Shown: positions 15,530 to 24,657 of the stretch, in pieces
How positions within the stretch are numbered: the stretch's first letter is position 1
How the letters are laid out: each line of letters begins with the position of its first letter
Origin: CAYNFR01 sp964616755
GTDB lineage: Bacteria; Bacteroidota; Bacteroidia; Chitinophagales; Saprospiraceae
Reading direction: 5' to 3'
Assembly (NCBI GenBank): GCA_964616755.1
Contig: CAZTSI010000007.1
Location: 39,872 to 103,871, forward strand
Length of the DNA stretch: 64,000 bases
Position numbers and translations under genes: made by a program
The notes under the pieces: model-generated
The model's input: only the letters and a program-made list of their open reading frames with translations
Database searches by the model: none
Told to the model about the DNA's origin: nothing

Positions 15530-17269
15530 TTACTTGTTGTCGGAGGCGTTATACCGGATATTTCCATCCACTATTGTATAAAGTACCCTAGTGTCCAATA
15601 TTTCAGCATCACTACAACTAATCCAATTCTTATCTATAATGGTAAAGTCGGCATATTTACCGGGCTCTAATGAGCCTTTGTCCTTTTCTTCAAAAGCAGC
15701 GATAGCATTGGCCATTGTATATGAATAAATGCCTTCATGGCGTGTCATTTTGTTGTCAGGAAAGAACTCAAGACCACTATCTACTCTTCTACGTGTTACG
15801 GTGGCATAAAATGATTCTATAGGGTTAATGTCTTCAACGGGCACATCGCTTCCATTGGTTACGATAGCCCCGGCATCAATAAGAGCACGCCAGTTGTAAG
15901 CTCCTTCTTTGGCTCTTTTGGTGCCGAGTCGCTTTTCAACAAAAGGCGCATCTGAGGTGCAATGTATTCCTTGCATTGACGCAATAACACCCAACTGAGC
16001 AAAACGTTTTATGTCGTCAGGATGGAGATGCTGTGCGTGTTCGATACGCCAACGAGCATCTTTCTTATTTATGCGTGCTAATTCTTTTTCCATTAAATCA
16101 AGCACCACTTGGTTTGCTTTGTCACCAATAGCATGCACACAGAGTTGCATATCCGCATTGGCGGCGATCGCCGCAATTCGCTCTACTTCTTCTATAGGAG
16201 TGGTGTTTTGACCTAAGAAGTCGGCTTTATCTTCATAGCTGTCGATTAACCAAGCTCCATATGGGCCTAGCGCGCCATCTACTTCTGTTTTGATAGCCCT
16301 ACAAGTGTAATATCCACCTCCCGCATCGATAGTTTTATAAGCTTGCACCTTGCCTTCTAAGGTTTTGCTGCTATGCCGTGCCATTGCCCACAGACGGATA
16401 CGCATTTTGCCATCTTCTGCCATCTTCTTAAATCGATCCAAATCCTCAAATGAACTTCCCGCATCTTGAAACGAAGTGATACCCCATTTCACGCACTCAT
16501 CCTGAGCTCGCTCTATTCCATCATACCACTGAGCTAATTGTTTTTCTTGGCTTTGGCCTTCCAAGAACTCTTCATATGCGTGAAATAGGATTTGCTGTGC
16601 GCGTTCTTCAAACATACCAATCGGTCTTCCAGAAATGTCTCTAACTATCTCTCCGCCCGAAGGGCTCTTGGTTTCCGATGTTACCCCCGCAAGCTCCATA
16701 GCTAATGCATTGGCAAATGCCCCATGACCACTGGCATGCACCAATAATACTGGGTGATCTGGTGATATTTCGCTAAGATCAAAATGCTTTGGATAGCCAT
16801 GAACATGATCATGGGGTTGAGTCTCCCATTTCTCTTGATGCCAACCACGCCCAACGATCCATTCGCCCTTTGGGGTTATTTTTACTTTTTCGCGGACTAT
16901 ATCAACTATCTCTTCCCATGACTTACTTCGCAGAAAATTAAGATTCATTAGACTTCGACCCATTCCCCCAAAATGCCCATGCCCCTCAATGAGACCAGGC
17001 ATAACAAACGCTCCGTCAACATCCATACGTAATGTGGCGATAGGATCAACATATTCATCAATTTCATTAATATTTCCTAAGGCCAGAATTTTTCCATCCT
17101 TAACAGCTACGGCTTCGTAAATTGAGGATTTGGCGTCAACGCTGTAAATGACCCCATTGGTTATGACCATCTCAGCTTTCTCCCTATGTTGGCAAGCAGA
17201 TAGCATGAACGTAGCAATTACACAGCAAAAGAGTGCTGTGAAGGACATTTTAAAATTTACTTTTGTCAT
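15530..17269 (-). CDS. Amidohydrolase family lipoprotein (YtcJ-like)
   Basis: Started at ATG 17269, this is a 579-residue metal-dependent hydrolase. Its signal peptide ends in lipobox LSAC (Cys26), so it is predicted to be membrane-anchored outside the cytoplasm. The N-terminal ITNGVIYSVDAKSS strand and the MPGLIEGHGHFGG motif (metal-binding His pair), CVHAIGDKANQ, RIEHAQHL, and NGSDVPVEDINP define the amidohydrolase_3/YtcJ type. The substrate is unknown. Exoenzyme regulatory or N-acyl-amino-acid hydrolases share this architecture. Its start is only 13 bases from the start of the divergent polyprenyl synthase gene. Confidence 0.85.
   Translation of the reverse strand: MTKVNFKMSFTALFCCVIATFMLSACQHREKAEMVITNGVIYSVDAKSSIYEAVAVKDGKILALGNINEIDEYVDPIATLRMDVDGAFVMPGLIEGHGHFGGMGRSLMNLNFLRSKSWEEIVDIVREKVKITPKGEWIVGRGWHQEKWETQPHDHVHGYPKHFDLSEISPDHPVLLVHASGHGAFANALAMELAGVTSETKSPSGGEIVRDISGRPIGMFEERAQQILFHAYEEFLEGQSQEKQLAQWYDGIERAQDECVKWGITSFQDAGSSFEDLDRFKKMAEDGKMRIRLWAMARHSSKTLEGKVQAYKTIDAGGGYYTCRAIKTEVDGALGPYGAWLIDSYEDKADFLGQNTTPIEEVERIAAIAANADMQLCVHAIGDKANQVVLDLMEKELARINKKDARWRIEHAQHLHPDDIKRFAQLGVIASMQGIHCTSDAPFVEKRLGTKRAKEGAYNWRALIDAGAIVTNGSDVPVEDINPIESFYATVTRRRVDSGLEFFPDNKMTRHEGIYSYTMANAIAAFEEKDKGSLEPGKYADFTIIDKNWISCSDAEILDTRVLYTIVDGNIRYNASDNK
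17258..17265 (+). promoter_or_regulatory. Candidate -7 promoter element of the polyprenyl synthase gene, inside the neighbouring gene
   Basis: TACTTTTG matches TAnnTTTG and lies 17 bases before the polyprenyl synthase ATG. It overlaps codons 2-4 of the divergent amidohydrolase gene. No good TTTG is seen 19 bases upstream. Confidence 0.38.
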
Positions 17270-17282
17270 TTGAACTTTATTT

Positions 17283-18260
17283 ATGCGCCTAAATATATTA
17301 CTTGCTACAGAGCTATACGAACAATTCAACAAAAAGAACTACATAACCAAAACTCCAACTGAGCTATACAGCCCTAGAAATTATATAATGGACATGCCCG
17401 GCAAAAAGATTCGTGCGCTCCTGACGATGATGGGTTGTGCCTTGTTCGATGGTGGGGTAGAGAAGGCCGTTGAAGCAGCCTTATGCGTAGAATTATTTCA
17501 TAATTTTACATTGGTACATGACGACATCATGGATAATGCTTCCTTGAGAAGAGGCATGCCAGCGGTGCATGTAGCCCATGGCACAAATGCGGCTATTTTG
17601 ACGGGAGATGTCATGTTAATAGAAGTATACGAACGTCTTTCAAATCTTACTGTGGCCGAGCCACTCAAGGTCATTCAATACTTTAATCAAACCGCACGCG
17701 AAGTCTGCGAGGGTCAATCGTTGGACATGAATTTTGAGACGAGGAGCATAGTTTCGATGGCCGAGTATCTTGACATGATTGAGTTGAAGACAGCTGTTCT
17801 CTTAGGTCTAGCTCTTCGATTAGGGGCGATCATCGCTGGTGCAGAGCGTACAGATCATGAACATCTATATCAATTCGCCAAGAATGCTGGCGTATGCTTC
17901 CAAATCCAAGATGATTACTTAGATATTTATGGAGATCCAACACTAGTAGGGAAAAAACTAGGTGGGGATATTGTTCAAAGCAAAAAGAATTACTTCTATG
18001 TCAAGGCTTGCGAATTATTGGAAGGAGATGTTCTCAAATCATTTATTCAATTATACACAAATACTAACCTGCCTGAAAAATTAAAAATACAGCAAGTCCT
18101 TGACGTCTATGATGAGTTATACTTATCGCATTATTGCAAAGAAGCCAAAGAAAGCTTTTTTGCACTGGCGAGTAGTCATTTGCAAATGGTCAGGGTTGAT
18201 AATGAAAGAAAGGCTGATTTGTTAACATTTGCAGAGACCTTGATGAATCGTAAAAGTTGA
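17283..18260 (+). CDS. Polyprenyl (geranylgeranyl/octaprenyl-type) diphosphate synthase
   Basis: This is a trans-isoprenyl diphosphate synthase of 325 residues that condenses isopentenyl diphosphate onto allylic primers. The first Asp-rich motif is DDIMD (80-84) within ELFHNFTLVHDD. The second is DDYLD (210-214). The expected N-terminal PGKKIRALLTMMG block sits at residues 39-51, which supports the ATG at 17283. Chain length cannot be fixed from sequence alone; precursors for menaquinone side chains or for carotenoids (a lycopene cyclase lies 5.4 kb upstream) are both plausible. The glycosyltransferase gene follows after 43 bases. Confidence 0.88.
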   Translation: MRLNILLATELYEQFNKKNYITKTPTELYSPRNYIMDMPGKKIRALLTMMGCALFDGGVEKAVEAALCVELFHNFTLVHDDIMDNASLRRGMPAVHVAHGTNAAILTGDVMLIEVYERLSNLTVAEPLKVIQYFNQTAREVCEGQSLDMNFETRSIVSMAEYLDMIELKTAVLLGLALRLGAIIAGAERTDHEHLYQFAKNAGVCFQIQDDYLDIYGDPTLVGKKLGGDIVQSKKNYFYVKACELLEGDVLKSFIQLYTNTNLPEKLKIQQVLDVYDELYLSHYCKEAKESFFALASSHLQMVRVDNERKADLLTFAETLMNRKS

Positions 18261-18303
18261 ACAATAGGGCTTATATTTATCCTATGGTGCATTGCTCGCG
18301 GTC

Positions 18304-19311
18304 ATGAAAAAAAAAATATTGTATGCTGTTCAGGCTACTGGGAATGGGCATCTTAGTCGATGCCTTGAATTTTATCCTGCCCTAAGTAAGTATGCAGAGG
18401 TGGATGTGCTGTTAAGCGGAATTCAAGGTGATCTTATCTTACCATTTTATGTCAAGTATCGAAAACATGGACTTGGTTTTGTTTTTGGCAAAAGAGGGGG
18501 AATCGATTATTTTAAAACTTTATTGTCGCTAAGGCCTTTCCGATTGATCATTGATATATGGGATCTCGACCTACAGGGGTATGACCTAGTGATAAATGAT
18601 TTTGAGCCGATAACGGCTTGGGCCTGTCGAATGCGAAGAAAGCCATGTGTAGCCATTAGTCATCAAGCCTCTTTTTTAAGCCGCAGAACTCCTCGGCCTA
18701 AACCGCGCAACTGGTTAGCAGAGTTTATCTTTAAACACTTTGCCCCGTGCACTCGAAAAATTGGACTACATTTTCAGCCTTATGATAAATATATATATAC
18801 ACCCGTGGTGCGAAAGGAGATCCGAAATATAGTTACAAATCATAGTGAAAACGCGTGCCTTATTTATTTGCCTGCTTTTTCTCATGATGTGCTGCTGCCA
18901 CACCTCCGTGCCATGACCGATATAAAATTTAGCATATTTAGCAAGCATATTGATAGAGTAGAGACTCACGGTCATATAACGATTTATCCCGTTGGGCTAC
19001 CGGCATGGATGATAGCACTATCAACATGCAGTATGGCCATCATAGGCGGAGGATTTGAAGGGAGTTCTGAAATGCTTTATTTAAATAAGAAGCTGATGGT
19101 TATTCCCATGTCAGACCAATATGAACAGTTGTGCAATGCAGAGGCACTCAGTAGAATGGGCGTCGAAATATGTTATCAGATTCAAGATGATTTTGGAGAG
19201 AGGCTCAGGAGCTGGGCGGCTAGAGCTAGAACGATTAATGTCTTTTTTCCTGAAGTATCGGATAAAATTGCTCGCGAAGCCTTAGGTTTTCAAGACGTTA
19301 TTGATCTTTGA
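18304..19311 (+). CDS. Glycosyltransferase family protein (MurG/GT28-like fold)
   Basis: Started at ATG 18304, this is 335 residues. The N-terminus KKKILYAVQATGNGHLSR is the glycine-rich nucleotide-sugar transferase loop of the Glyco_trans_1_3 group. The C-terminal domain has AIIGGGFEGSSEMLYL followed by a VIPMSDQYEQLCNAEAL block, the acceptor of the UDP-sugar moiety in GT-B folds. No membrane segment is present, so it is probably cytoplasmic or membrane-associated. An upstream TTG at 18292 is in frame but less likely. It follows the polyprenyl synthase by 43 bases and probably shares its mRNA. The acceptor is unknown. Confidence 0.8.
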   Translation: MKKKILYAVQATGNGHLSRCLEFYPALSKYAEVDVLLSGIQGDLILPFYVKYRKHGLGFVFGKRGGIDYFKTLLSLRPFRLIIDIWDLDLQGYDLVINDFEPITAWACRMRRKPCVAISHQASFLSRRTPRPKPRNWLAEFIFKHFAPCTRKIGLHFQPYDKYIYTPVVRKEIRNIVTNHSENACLIYLPAFSHDVLLPHLRAMTDIKFSIFSKHIDRVETHGHITIYPVGLPAWMIALSTCSMAIIGGGFEGSSEMLYLNKKLMVIPMSDQYEQLCNAEALSRMGVEICYQIQDDFGERLRSWAARARTINVFFPEVSDKIAREALGFQDVIDL

Positions 19312-19750
19312 GGATGATTTTGCCATTCCACCATTTTTTGTCTATTTGCGCCTTATTTTTTTCGTAGAACCTGATAGCGGGTTCATTCCAGTCTAAGACT
19401 TGCCATTTAATTAGGTCATAGGTTTGATCTTTAGCTAAGGCAATAAGATAATCGAACAATTGCTGTCCTACGCCTGCCTTGCGCATCGATTGACGTACCA
19501 CAAAATCTTCGAGAAAAAGCATTTTACCTTTCCAGGTAGAAAAGGCATTATAATAAACACATGTACCAACCACTTCGTCGCCTTCGAGCGCAACAATGGC
19601 TTCAAACCAACCTTCTAAGAAGAGCCTATAGTAATCATCAAGCGATAGGGTGACTTCAGGAGATGCATTTTCATACTTGGCTAATTCTTTAACGAGAGCA
19701 TAGATGCCAGGCAAATGGTCAGATGTGGCGGATTGAAGGCTTAGATTCAT
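19298..19750 (-). CDS. GNAT family N-acetyltransferase
   Basis: The 150-residue single-domain protein has the acetyl-CoA loop RKAGVGQQLFDYL (about 100-112) and the preceding beta strand MLFLEDFVVRQSMR. The KWQVLDWNEPAIRFYEKNKA block is typical of the diamine/amino-acid acetyltransferase subgroup (SSAT-like). The substrate may be a polyamine or another primary amine, inferred from the subgroup only. The 3' end overlaps the convergent glycosyltransferase gene by 14 bases. Confidence 0.85.
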   Translation of the reverse strand: MNLSLQSATSDHLPGIYALVKELAKYENASPEVTLSLDDYYRLFLEGWFEAIVALEGDEVVGTCVYYNAFSTWKGKMLFLEDFVVRQSMRKAGVGQQLFDYLIALAKDQTYDLIKWQVLDWNEPAIRFYEKNKAQIDKKWWNGKIILKDQ

Positions 19751-19801
19751 AACTTGTTAATGAGATGATGAACGATTAACATCTGCAATAATAGCTTTTA
19801 T

Positions 19802-19809
19802 CAAATATA
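19802..19809 (-). promoter_or_regulatory. Candidate -7 promoter element of the GNAT gene
   Basis: The minus strand reads TATATTTG (TAnnTTTG), 51 bases before the ATG at 19750. No -33 TTTG is recognised. Confidence 0.35.
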
Positions 19810-19842
19810 CCTACATCTTATGCCAATTAATTTTATTTGGGA

Positions 19843-19873
19843 CTTGTCAGAACATAAAATAGTCTTACCTTTG
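19843..19873 (+). promoter_or_regulatory. Promoter of the str operon (rpsL-rpsG-fusA)
   Basis: CTTG at 19843-19846 and TACCTTTG at 19866-19873 are separated by 19 bases, the arrangement of the Bacteroidota housekeeping promoter (TTTG-N19-TAnnTTTG, with one -33 mismatch). The transcript would begin near 19880, giving a leader of about 27 bases to rpsL. Confidence 0.7.
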
Positions 19874-19906
19874 CAGTCGCTTTTGAAAAAGCTAGATTTA
19901 TAACAT

Positions 19907-20278
19907 ATGCCAACAATTAATCAATTAGTACGAAAGGGAAGAGAAAAGATTGTCACCAAGAGCAAATCTAGGGCGTTGGACTCTTGTCCTCAAAAACGTG
20001 GTGTTTGCACTAGAGTGTACACAACTACACCAAAGAAACCGAATTCAGCTCTTAGAAAAGTAGCTAAAGTTCGTTTAACTAATCAATTGGAAGTCATTGC
20101 GTACATTCCAGGGGAAGGGCACAATCTTCAAGAACACAGTATCGTGTTGATTCGAGGAGGAAGGGTAAAGGATTTACCTGGTGTTCGATATACGATTGTC
20201 AGAGGTGCACTTGATACAGCAGGTGTTACTAAACGATTACAGTCTAGATCTAAGTACGGTACAAAAAGACCTAAATAA
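19907..20278 (+). CDS. rpsL: 30S ribosomal protein S12
   Basis: S12 sits at the decoding centre of the small subunit. The 123-residue protein has the conserved TTPKKPNSALRKVAKVRL block with the lysine that mutates in streptomycin resistance, here the wild-type Lys. The second such region, GRVKDLPGVRY, is also wild type. It is the first gene of the str operon, with no Shine-Dalgarno sequence ahead of its ATG. rpsG follows 19 bases later. Confidence 0.98.
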   Translation: MPTINQLVRKGREKIVTKSKSRALDSCPQKRGVCTRVYTTTPKKPNSALRKVAKVRLTNQLEVIAYIPGEGHNLQEHSIVLIRGGRVKDLPGVRYTIVRGALDTAGVTKRLQSRSKYGTKRPK

Positions 20279-20297
20279 ACTTCAATAGTTCACTCCC

Positions 20298-20765
20298 ATG
20301 AGGAAAAGAAAACCCAAGAAAAGAGTCATTCAGCCAGATCCTCGTTTTCAGGATCAATTAGTCACTCAATTCGTTAATAATTTGATGCTTCAAGGTAAAA
20401 AGAGCACAGCTTTTAGCATTTTTTATGATGCTATGGATATCGTAGGTGAGAAAACAGGAGAAAATCCTCACGAGATTTGGGCTAAAGCTTTGGATAATGT
20501 TTACCCTCAAGTAGAAGTTCGTAGCCGTCGTATTGGTGGTTCTACGTTTCAGATACCTACAGAGATACGATCGGAAAGACGTATTTCAGTTGGGATGAAG
20601 TGGTTGATTAAATATAGCCGAGCACGCAGTGGAAAAGGTATGGCGGATAAGTTATCTGCTGAAATTATGTCTGCGAGCAAAGGAGAAGGTGCTTCTGTTA
20701 AGAAGAAGGAAGACACACACAGAATGGCTGAGGCAAATAAAGCTTTCGCTCACTTTAGAGCTTAA
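20298..20765 (+). CDS. rpsG: 30S ribosomal protein S7
   Basis: S7 nucleates assembly of the small-subunit head by binding the 3' domain of 16S rRNA. The 155-residue protein has the usual MRKRKPKKR basic start, a VEVRSRRIGGSTFQIPTEI beta hairpin and a C-terminal HRMAEANKAFAHFR helix. It lies between rpsL and fusA, spaced 19 and 44 bases. Confidence 0.98.
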   Translation: MRKRKPKKRVIQPDPRFQDQLVTQFVNNLMLQGKKSTAFSIFYDAMDIVGEKTGENPHEIWAKALDNVYPQVEVRSRRIGGSTFQIPTEIRSERRISVGMKWLIKYSRARSGKGMADKLSAEIMSASKGEGASVKKKEDTHRMAEANKAFAHFRA

Positions 20766-20809
20766 TGCATCATCTTCATTCATTTTTTCCAATTTTATCA
20801 TAATAACTA

Positions 20810-22933
20810 ATGGCTAAAGATTTACGCTTTACAAGAAATATTGGTATTGCCGCGCACATAGATGCAGGTAAAACCACCACCACCGAGCGCATACTATATT
20901 ACACTGGCGTGAGCCACAAAATAGGTGAAGTGCACGATGGCGCTGCCACTATGGACTGGATGGAGCAGGAACAAGAAAGGGGTATTACAATTACCTCGGC
21001 TGCTACCAAAACGAATTGGACATGGAAGGATCAGCCATATAGCTTTAACATTATAGACACCCCGGGTCACGTTGACTTTACCGTAGAGGTCAATAGGTCA
21101 CTACGGGTTTTGGATGGATTGGTATTCCTTTTTTGTGCAGTGAGTGGTGTAGAGCCTCAATCAGAAACTAACTGGAGACTTGCTAATAATTACAAAGTGC
21201 CGCGCATTGGATTCGTCAATAAAATGGATAGATCAGGTGCAGATTTCTTCAGCGTAGTCAGAGACGTAAAGGAAAAGTTGGGCTCCGAGGCAATTCCTCT
21301 ACAGGTGCCTATTGGCGCAGAAGAGAAGTTTAAGGGCGTTGTAGACCTCATCACTAATCGAGCGATTGTGTGGAGTGATGCTGATATGGGTATGACCTTC
21401 GAGGTAATTAAAACCCCCGAGGATTTAATTCCTGTTGTAGAAGAGTGGAGAGGTAAATTACTTGAAGCAGTTGCTGAGTATGATGACAACTTAATGGAGA
21501 AATTTTTTGAAGATCCTAACAGTATCACAGAAGAAGAAATGATTAAAGCTGTACGTGCAGCGGTATTAGACAATAAGTTTGTACCAATGATGTGTGGATC
21601 TTCATTTAAGAATAAAGGAGTACAGGCGGTATTGGATGCGGTATGCGCGTTTTTGCCATCCCCAATGGACGTTGATGCCGTTACAGGTATTGATCCAAGA
21701 AATGACAAACCTGTCGTCCGCAAGCCTTCCCAAACGGAGCCGTTTTCAGCCTTGGCGTTTAAGATCGCTACCGATCCTTATGTAGGTCGTCTTGCTTTTT
21801 TTAGAGTCTATTCAGGCACATTGGAAGCAGGATCTTATGTGTTAAATAATCGGACGGGCAAAAAGGAAAGAATCTCACGTTTATATCAAATGCATGCTAA
21901 TAAGCAAAATCCTATTGATAGGGTAGAAGCTGGTGATATTGCAGCGGGTGTAGGCTTTAAAGATCTTCGCACTGGTGATACATTGTCAGATGAAGCGAAC
22001 CCTGTGGTGTTCGAATCAATGGTGTTTCCTGATCCCGTTATTGGGGTCGCTATTGAGCCAAAAACGCAAAAGGATATCGATAAGTTAGGTATGGCATTGG
22101 CTAAGCTAGCAGAAGAGGATCCTACGTTTAAGGTACGATATGATGAAGATACGAATCAGACGGTTATTAGTGGAATGGGTGAGTTACACCTAGAAATCAT
22201 CGTTGACCGTCTTCGAAGAGAATTCAATGTTGAGTGTAATCAAGGTGCTCCTCAAGTAAATTATAAAGAAGCTCTTACGCGAAATGTTGATCATACTGAA
22301 CGTCTTAAAAAGCAGTCTGGGGGATCCGGTTTATTTGCACAAATGAGTTTCGAACTCGGCCCGGCCGACGAGGAATTTACAGAGACAGAGGATTTTAAAA
22401 GTGGAAAAACTCGTCTTCAATTTGTAAATGGAATATTTGGGGGTTCCATTCCTAAAGAATTCTTCCCTTCCATTGTCAAGGGTTTTGATGCTATGATGGA
22501 CAATGGTATTTTGGCTGGATATGGTATAGATAGCATGAAGGTCCGAATCTATGATGGCCAGACACACGCGGTTGACTCTAAGCCAATTGCCTTTGAACTA
22601 TGTGCGAAGGAAGGTTTTCGTGAGGCAGCTAAGCAGGCAAACCCTGTTTTATTGGAGCCGATAATGAAATTAGAGGTGATCACCCCAGATGAGTATATCG
22701 GTAACGTGATAGGCGACTTAAACAGACGGCGTGGTCTTCCTAAAAACCAAGTACCTAAGGCAGGTGGGGCTATCTCTATTGCGGCAGAAGTACCGTTGTC
22801 AGAAATGTTTGGATACGTTACTCAGTTAAGAACGATTACCTCTGGAAGGGCTACAAGTACCATGGAATTTTCACATTATGCACCGGTACCTAAGAATATT
22901 GCAGAAACAATTATTGCTGCGTCAAAAGGATAA
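20810..22933 (+). CDS. fusA: Translation elongation factor G
   Basis: EF-G is the GTPase that drives translocation on the ribosome. The 707-residue protein has the G1 loop AHIDAGKTTTTE (15-26), ERGITITSAAT (switch I), DTPGHVDF (G3) and NKMD (G4). It shows the complete five-domain length, and the C-terminal domains include GELHLEIIVDRLRREF. tuf does not follow it, as in many Bacteroidota where tuf is elsewhere. It closes the str operon, and an rpsJ promoter lies in the 84-base gap after it. Confidence 0.98.
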   Translation: MAKDLRFTRNIGIAAHIDAGKTTTTERILYYTGVSHKIGEVHDGAATMDWMEQEQERGITITSAATKTNWTWKDQPYSFNIIDTPGHVDFTVEVNRSLRVLDGLVFLFCAVSGVEPQSETNWRLANNYKVPRIGFVNKMDRSGADFFSVVRDVKEKLGSEAIPLQVPIGAEEKFKGVVDLITNRAIVWSDADMGMTFEVIKTPEDLIPVVEEWRGKLLEAVAEYDDNLMEKFFEDPNSITEEEMIKAVRAAVLDNKFVPMMCGSSFKNKGVQAVLDAVCAFLPSPMDVDAVTGIDPRNDKPVVRKPSQTEPFSALAFKIATDPYVGRLAFFRVYSGTLEAGSYVLNNRTGKKERISRLYQMHANKQNPIDRVEAGDIAAGVGFKDLRTGDTLSDEANPVVFESMVFPDPVIGVAIEPKTQKDIDKLGMALAKLAEEDPTFKVRYDEDTNQTVISGMGELHLEIIVDRLRREFNVECNQGAPQVNYKEALTRNVDHTERLKKQSGGSGLFAQMSFELGPADEEFTETEDFKSGKTRLQFVNGIFGGSIPKEFFPSIVKGFDAMMDNGILAGYGIDSMKVRIYDGQTHAVDSKPIAFELCAKEGFREAAKQANPVLLEPIMKLEVITPDEYIGNVIGDLNRRRGLPKNQVPKAGGAISIAAEVPLSEMFGYVTQLRTITSGRATSTMEFSHYAPVPKNIAETIIAASKG

Positions 22934-22954
22934 TTAAAAGTTTAGTAAATAAAA

Positions 22955-22985
22955 TTTGTTTGGGCAATAAATATTTGTAATTTTG
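22955..22985 (+). promoter_or_regulatory. Promoter of the S10 ribosomal operon
   Basis: TTTG (22955-22958) and TAATTTTG (22978-22985) are separated by exactly 19 bases, a full match to the Bacteroidota promoter. It lies between fusA and rpsJ, so the S10 operon can be transcribed independently of the str operon. The leader is about 26 bases. Confidence 0.75.
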
Positions 22986-23017
22986 CGCCCGCTTTAAGAA
23001 TAAAGTTAATCGAGGTA

Positions 23018-23326
23018 ATGAATCAAAAGATTAGAATTAAGCTTCGCTCATATGATCACAACTTAGTAGATAAGTCTACTGAGAAGATTGTGAAAACAGT
23101 TCGTATGAGTGGTGCTGTTGTAACTGGTCCGATTCCGCTGCCCACTGAGAAAGAAGTATTCACGGTCCTAAAATCCCCACATGTGAATAAAAAGTCTCGA
23201 GAGCAGTTTCAGTTAAGGACCCATAAGAGACTTATCGATATCTACACCCCTACTCAGAGGACAGTTGATGCGCTTTCTAAGTTAGAACTCCCTAGCGGCG
23301 TAGATATCCAAGTTAAGCTTTCTTAA
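23018..23326 (+). CDS. rpsJ: 30S ribosomal protein S10
   Basis: The 102-residue protein of the small-subunit head (NusE in antitermination) starts with NQKIRIKLRSYDHNLVD and has TGPIPLPTEKEVFTVLKSPH and REQFQLRTHKRLIDI. The sequence CGAGGTA just before the ATG is one of the few Shine-Dalgarno-like sites in this cluster. It opens the S10 operon. A 70-base gap to rplC contains a T8-GT-A8 palindrome. Confidence 0.98.
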   Translation: MNQKIRIKLRSYDHNLVDKSTEKIVKTVRMSGAVVTGPIPLPTEKEVFTVLKSPHVNKKSREQFQLRTHKRLIDIYTPTQRTVDALSKLELPSGVDIQVKLS

Positions 23327-23396
23327 GTATTTTTTTTGTAAAAAAAATTGAATAACGTGTATCGTAAGGTACACTGTAATCATTAAATGTCTATCT

Positions 23397-24017
23397 ATGA
23401 ATGGCATTATAGGTAAGAAATTAGGTATGACTAGCATTTTTGATGATGCTGGTAGAAACATTCCTTGCACCGTGATCGATGCGAGCCCAAATGTTGTTAC
23501 CCAAGTTCGCACAAAAGATAACGACGGTTATGAAGCCTTCCAACTTTCAGGTGGCCATAAACGAGTTAAGTCTTGTTCTAACCAAATGTTGGGACATTTC
23601 AAAAAGGCTGGTGTTGAGCCCAAAGCTAAATCTGTAGAGTATGACCTAAAGGGTTTGTCTAAGAACTTAGGTGATGAAGTCAAATTTACCGAATTATTTA
23701 ATGTCGGAGATAAAGTTAGTGTGATAGGTACTACCAAGGGCAAGGGCTTTCAAGGTGTTGTAAAAAGACATGGCTTTGCCGGGGTTGGTGATCGTACCCA
23801 TGGTCAGCATAATAGAGGTAGAGCACCTGGGTCTATCGGTGCTTGCGCCACTCCATCTAAAGTTATCAAAGGCATGAGAATGGCGGGGAGAATGGGTAAT
23901 GATCGAGTAAAGACTAAGAATCTTTTGGTTGTTAGAGTATTAGAGGACAAAAACCTTGTACTTATTAAAGGTTGTGTTCCTGGACATAATGGCTCATTTG
24001 TAATTATTGAAAAGTAG
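23397..24017 (+). CDS. rplC: 50S ribosomal protein L3
   Basis: L3 reaches into the peptidyl-transferase region of 23S rRNA. The 206-residue protein starts with GIIGKKLGMTSIFDDAGRN and has the loop GKGFQGVVKRHGF and the CATPSKVIKGMRMAGRMGN block. Length is typical for bacteria. rplD follows after three bases. Confidence 0.98.
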   Translation: MNGIIGKKLGMTSIFDDAGRNIPCTVIDASPNVVTQVRTKDNDGYEAFQLSGGHKRVKSCSNQMLGHFKKAGVEPKAKSVEYDLKGLSKNLGDEVKFTELFNVGDKVSVIGTTKGKGFQGVVKRHGFAGVGDRTHGQHNRGRAPGSIGACATPSKVIKGMRMAGRMGNDRVKTKNLLVVRVLEDKNLVLIKGCVPGHNGSFVIIEK

Positions 24018-24020
24018 GAC

Positions 24021-24653
24021 ATGAAGGTCGATATTTTAAATATAGAGGGTAAAAGCACAGGTCGTTCGGCTGAACTTCCCGAGAATATATTCGGTATAAC
24101 ACCGAACGAGCATTCGATTTATCTTGCCATTAAGGCTTATCATGCTAACCAACGTCAAGGAACGCATAAGTCGAAAGAAAGAGCTGAAATTGCGGGTTCT
24201 ACGCGCAAATTGAAGCGTCAAAAGGGTACAGGGACTGCACGTGCTGGCTCTATTAAGAGCCCTGTTTTCAGAGGCGGTGGGCGTGTATTTGGACCAAGAC
24301 CACGTAGCTATGAAATTCGCTTAAACAAGAAGATAAAGCGATTAGCGCGATATTCGGCCTTGTCTCAGAAGTGTTTAACTGGCAGTGTGACAGTGGTAGA
24401 AGATATATCATTTGATGCACCAAAAACCTCAACATTGACGGGTATTTTTAAAAATCTAGGTGTATCAACTGATAAAAATATGCTCGTTATCGGCAAACAC
24501 GATAACAATGTTTATCTATCAGGTAGAAATATTGCAAAGACCAATGTAGTGACGGCTGATTGTCTTAACACCTATGAGATTTTAAATTGTAAGAATTTGA
24601 TCCTTACAGAGTCGTCTATTAAGGCTATTGCAGAACAATTAAATAAAGATTAG
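24021..24653 (+). CDS. rplD: 50S ribosomal protein L4
   Basis: L4 lines the exit tunnel and in some bacteria represses its own operon. The 210-residue protein has the extended-loop sequence KLKRQKGTGTARAGSIKSP and GRVFGPRPRSYEIRLNKK, typical of L4. No S10-leader repressor structure was recognised upstream of rpsJ. Confidence 0.97.
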   Translation: MKVDILNIEGKSTGRSAELPENIFGITPNEHSIYLAIKAYHANQRQGTHKSKERAEIAGSTRKLKRQKGTGTARAGSIKSPVFRGGGRVFGPRPRSYEIRLNKKIKRLARYSALSQKCLTGSVTVVEDISFDAPKTSTLTGIFKNLGVSTDKNMLVIGKHDNNVYLSGRNIAKTNVVTADCLNTYEILNCKNLILTESSIKAIAEQLNKD

Positions 24654-24657
24654 TATC

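Noticed and set aside
17270..17332. Upstream start for the amidohydrolase adding 21 residues
   Set aside because: The added residues would hide the lipoprotein signal peptide and overlap the divergent polyprenyl synthase coding start.
21190..21723. 177-codon antisense reading frame inside fusA
   Set aside because: Ser/Thr/Leu-rich composition is what the complement of an EF-G gene produces, and it has no family match or promoter.
22934..23017. Possible tuf gene or S10 leader structure after fusA
   Set aside because: The 84-base gap holds a promoter and no coding sequence or extended hairpin.
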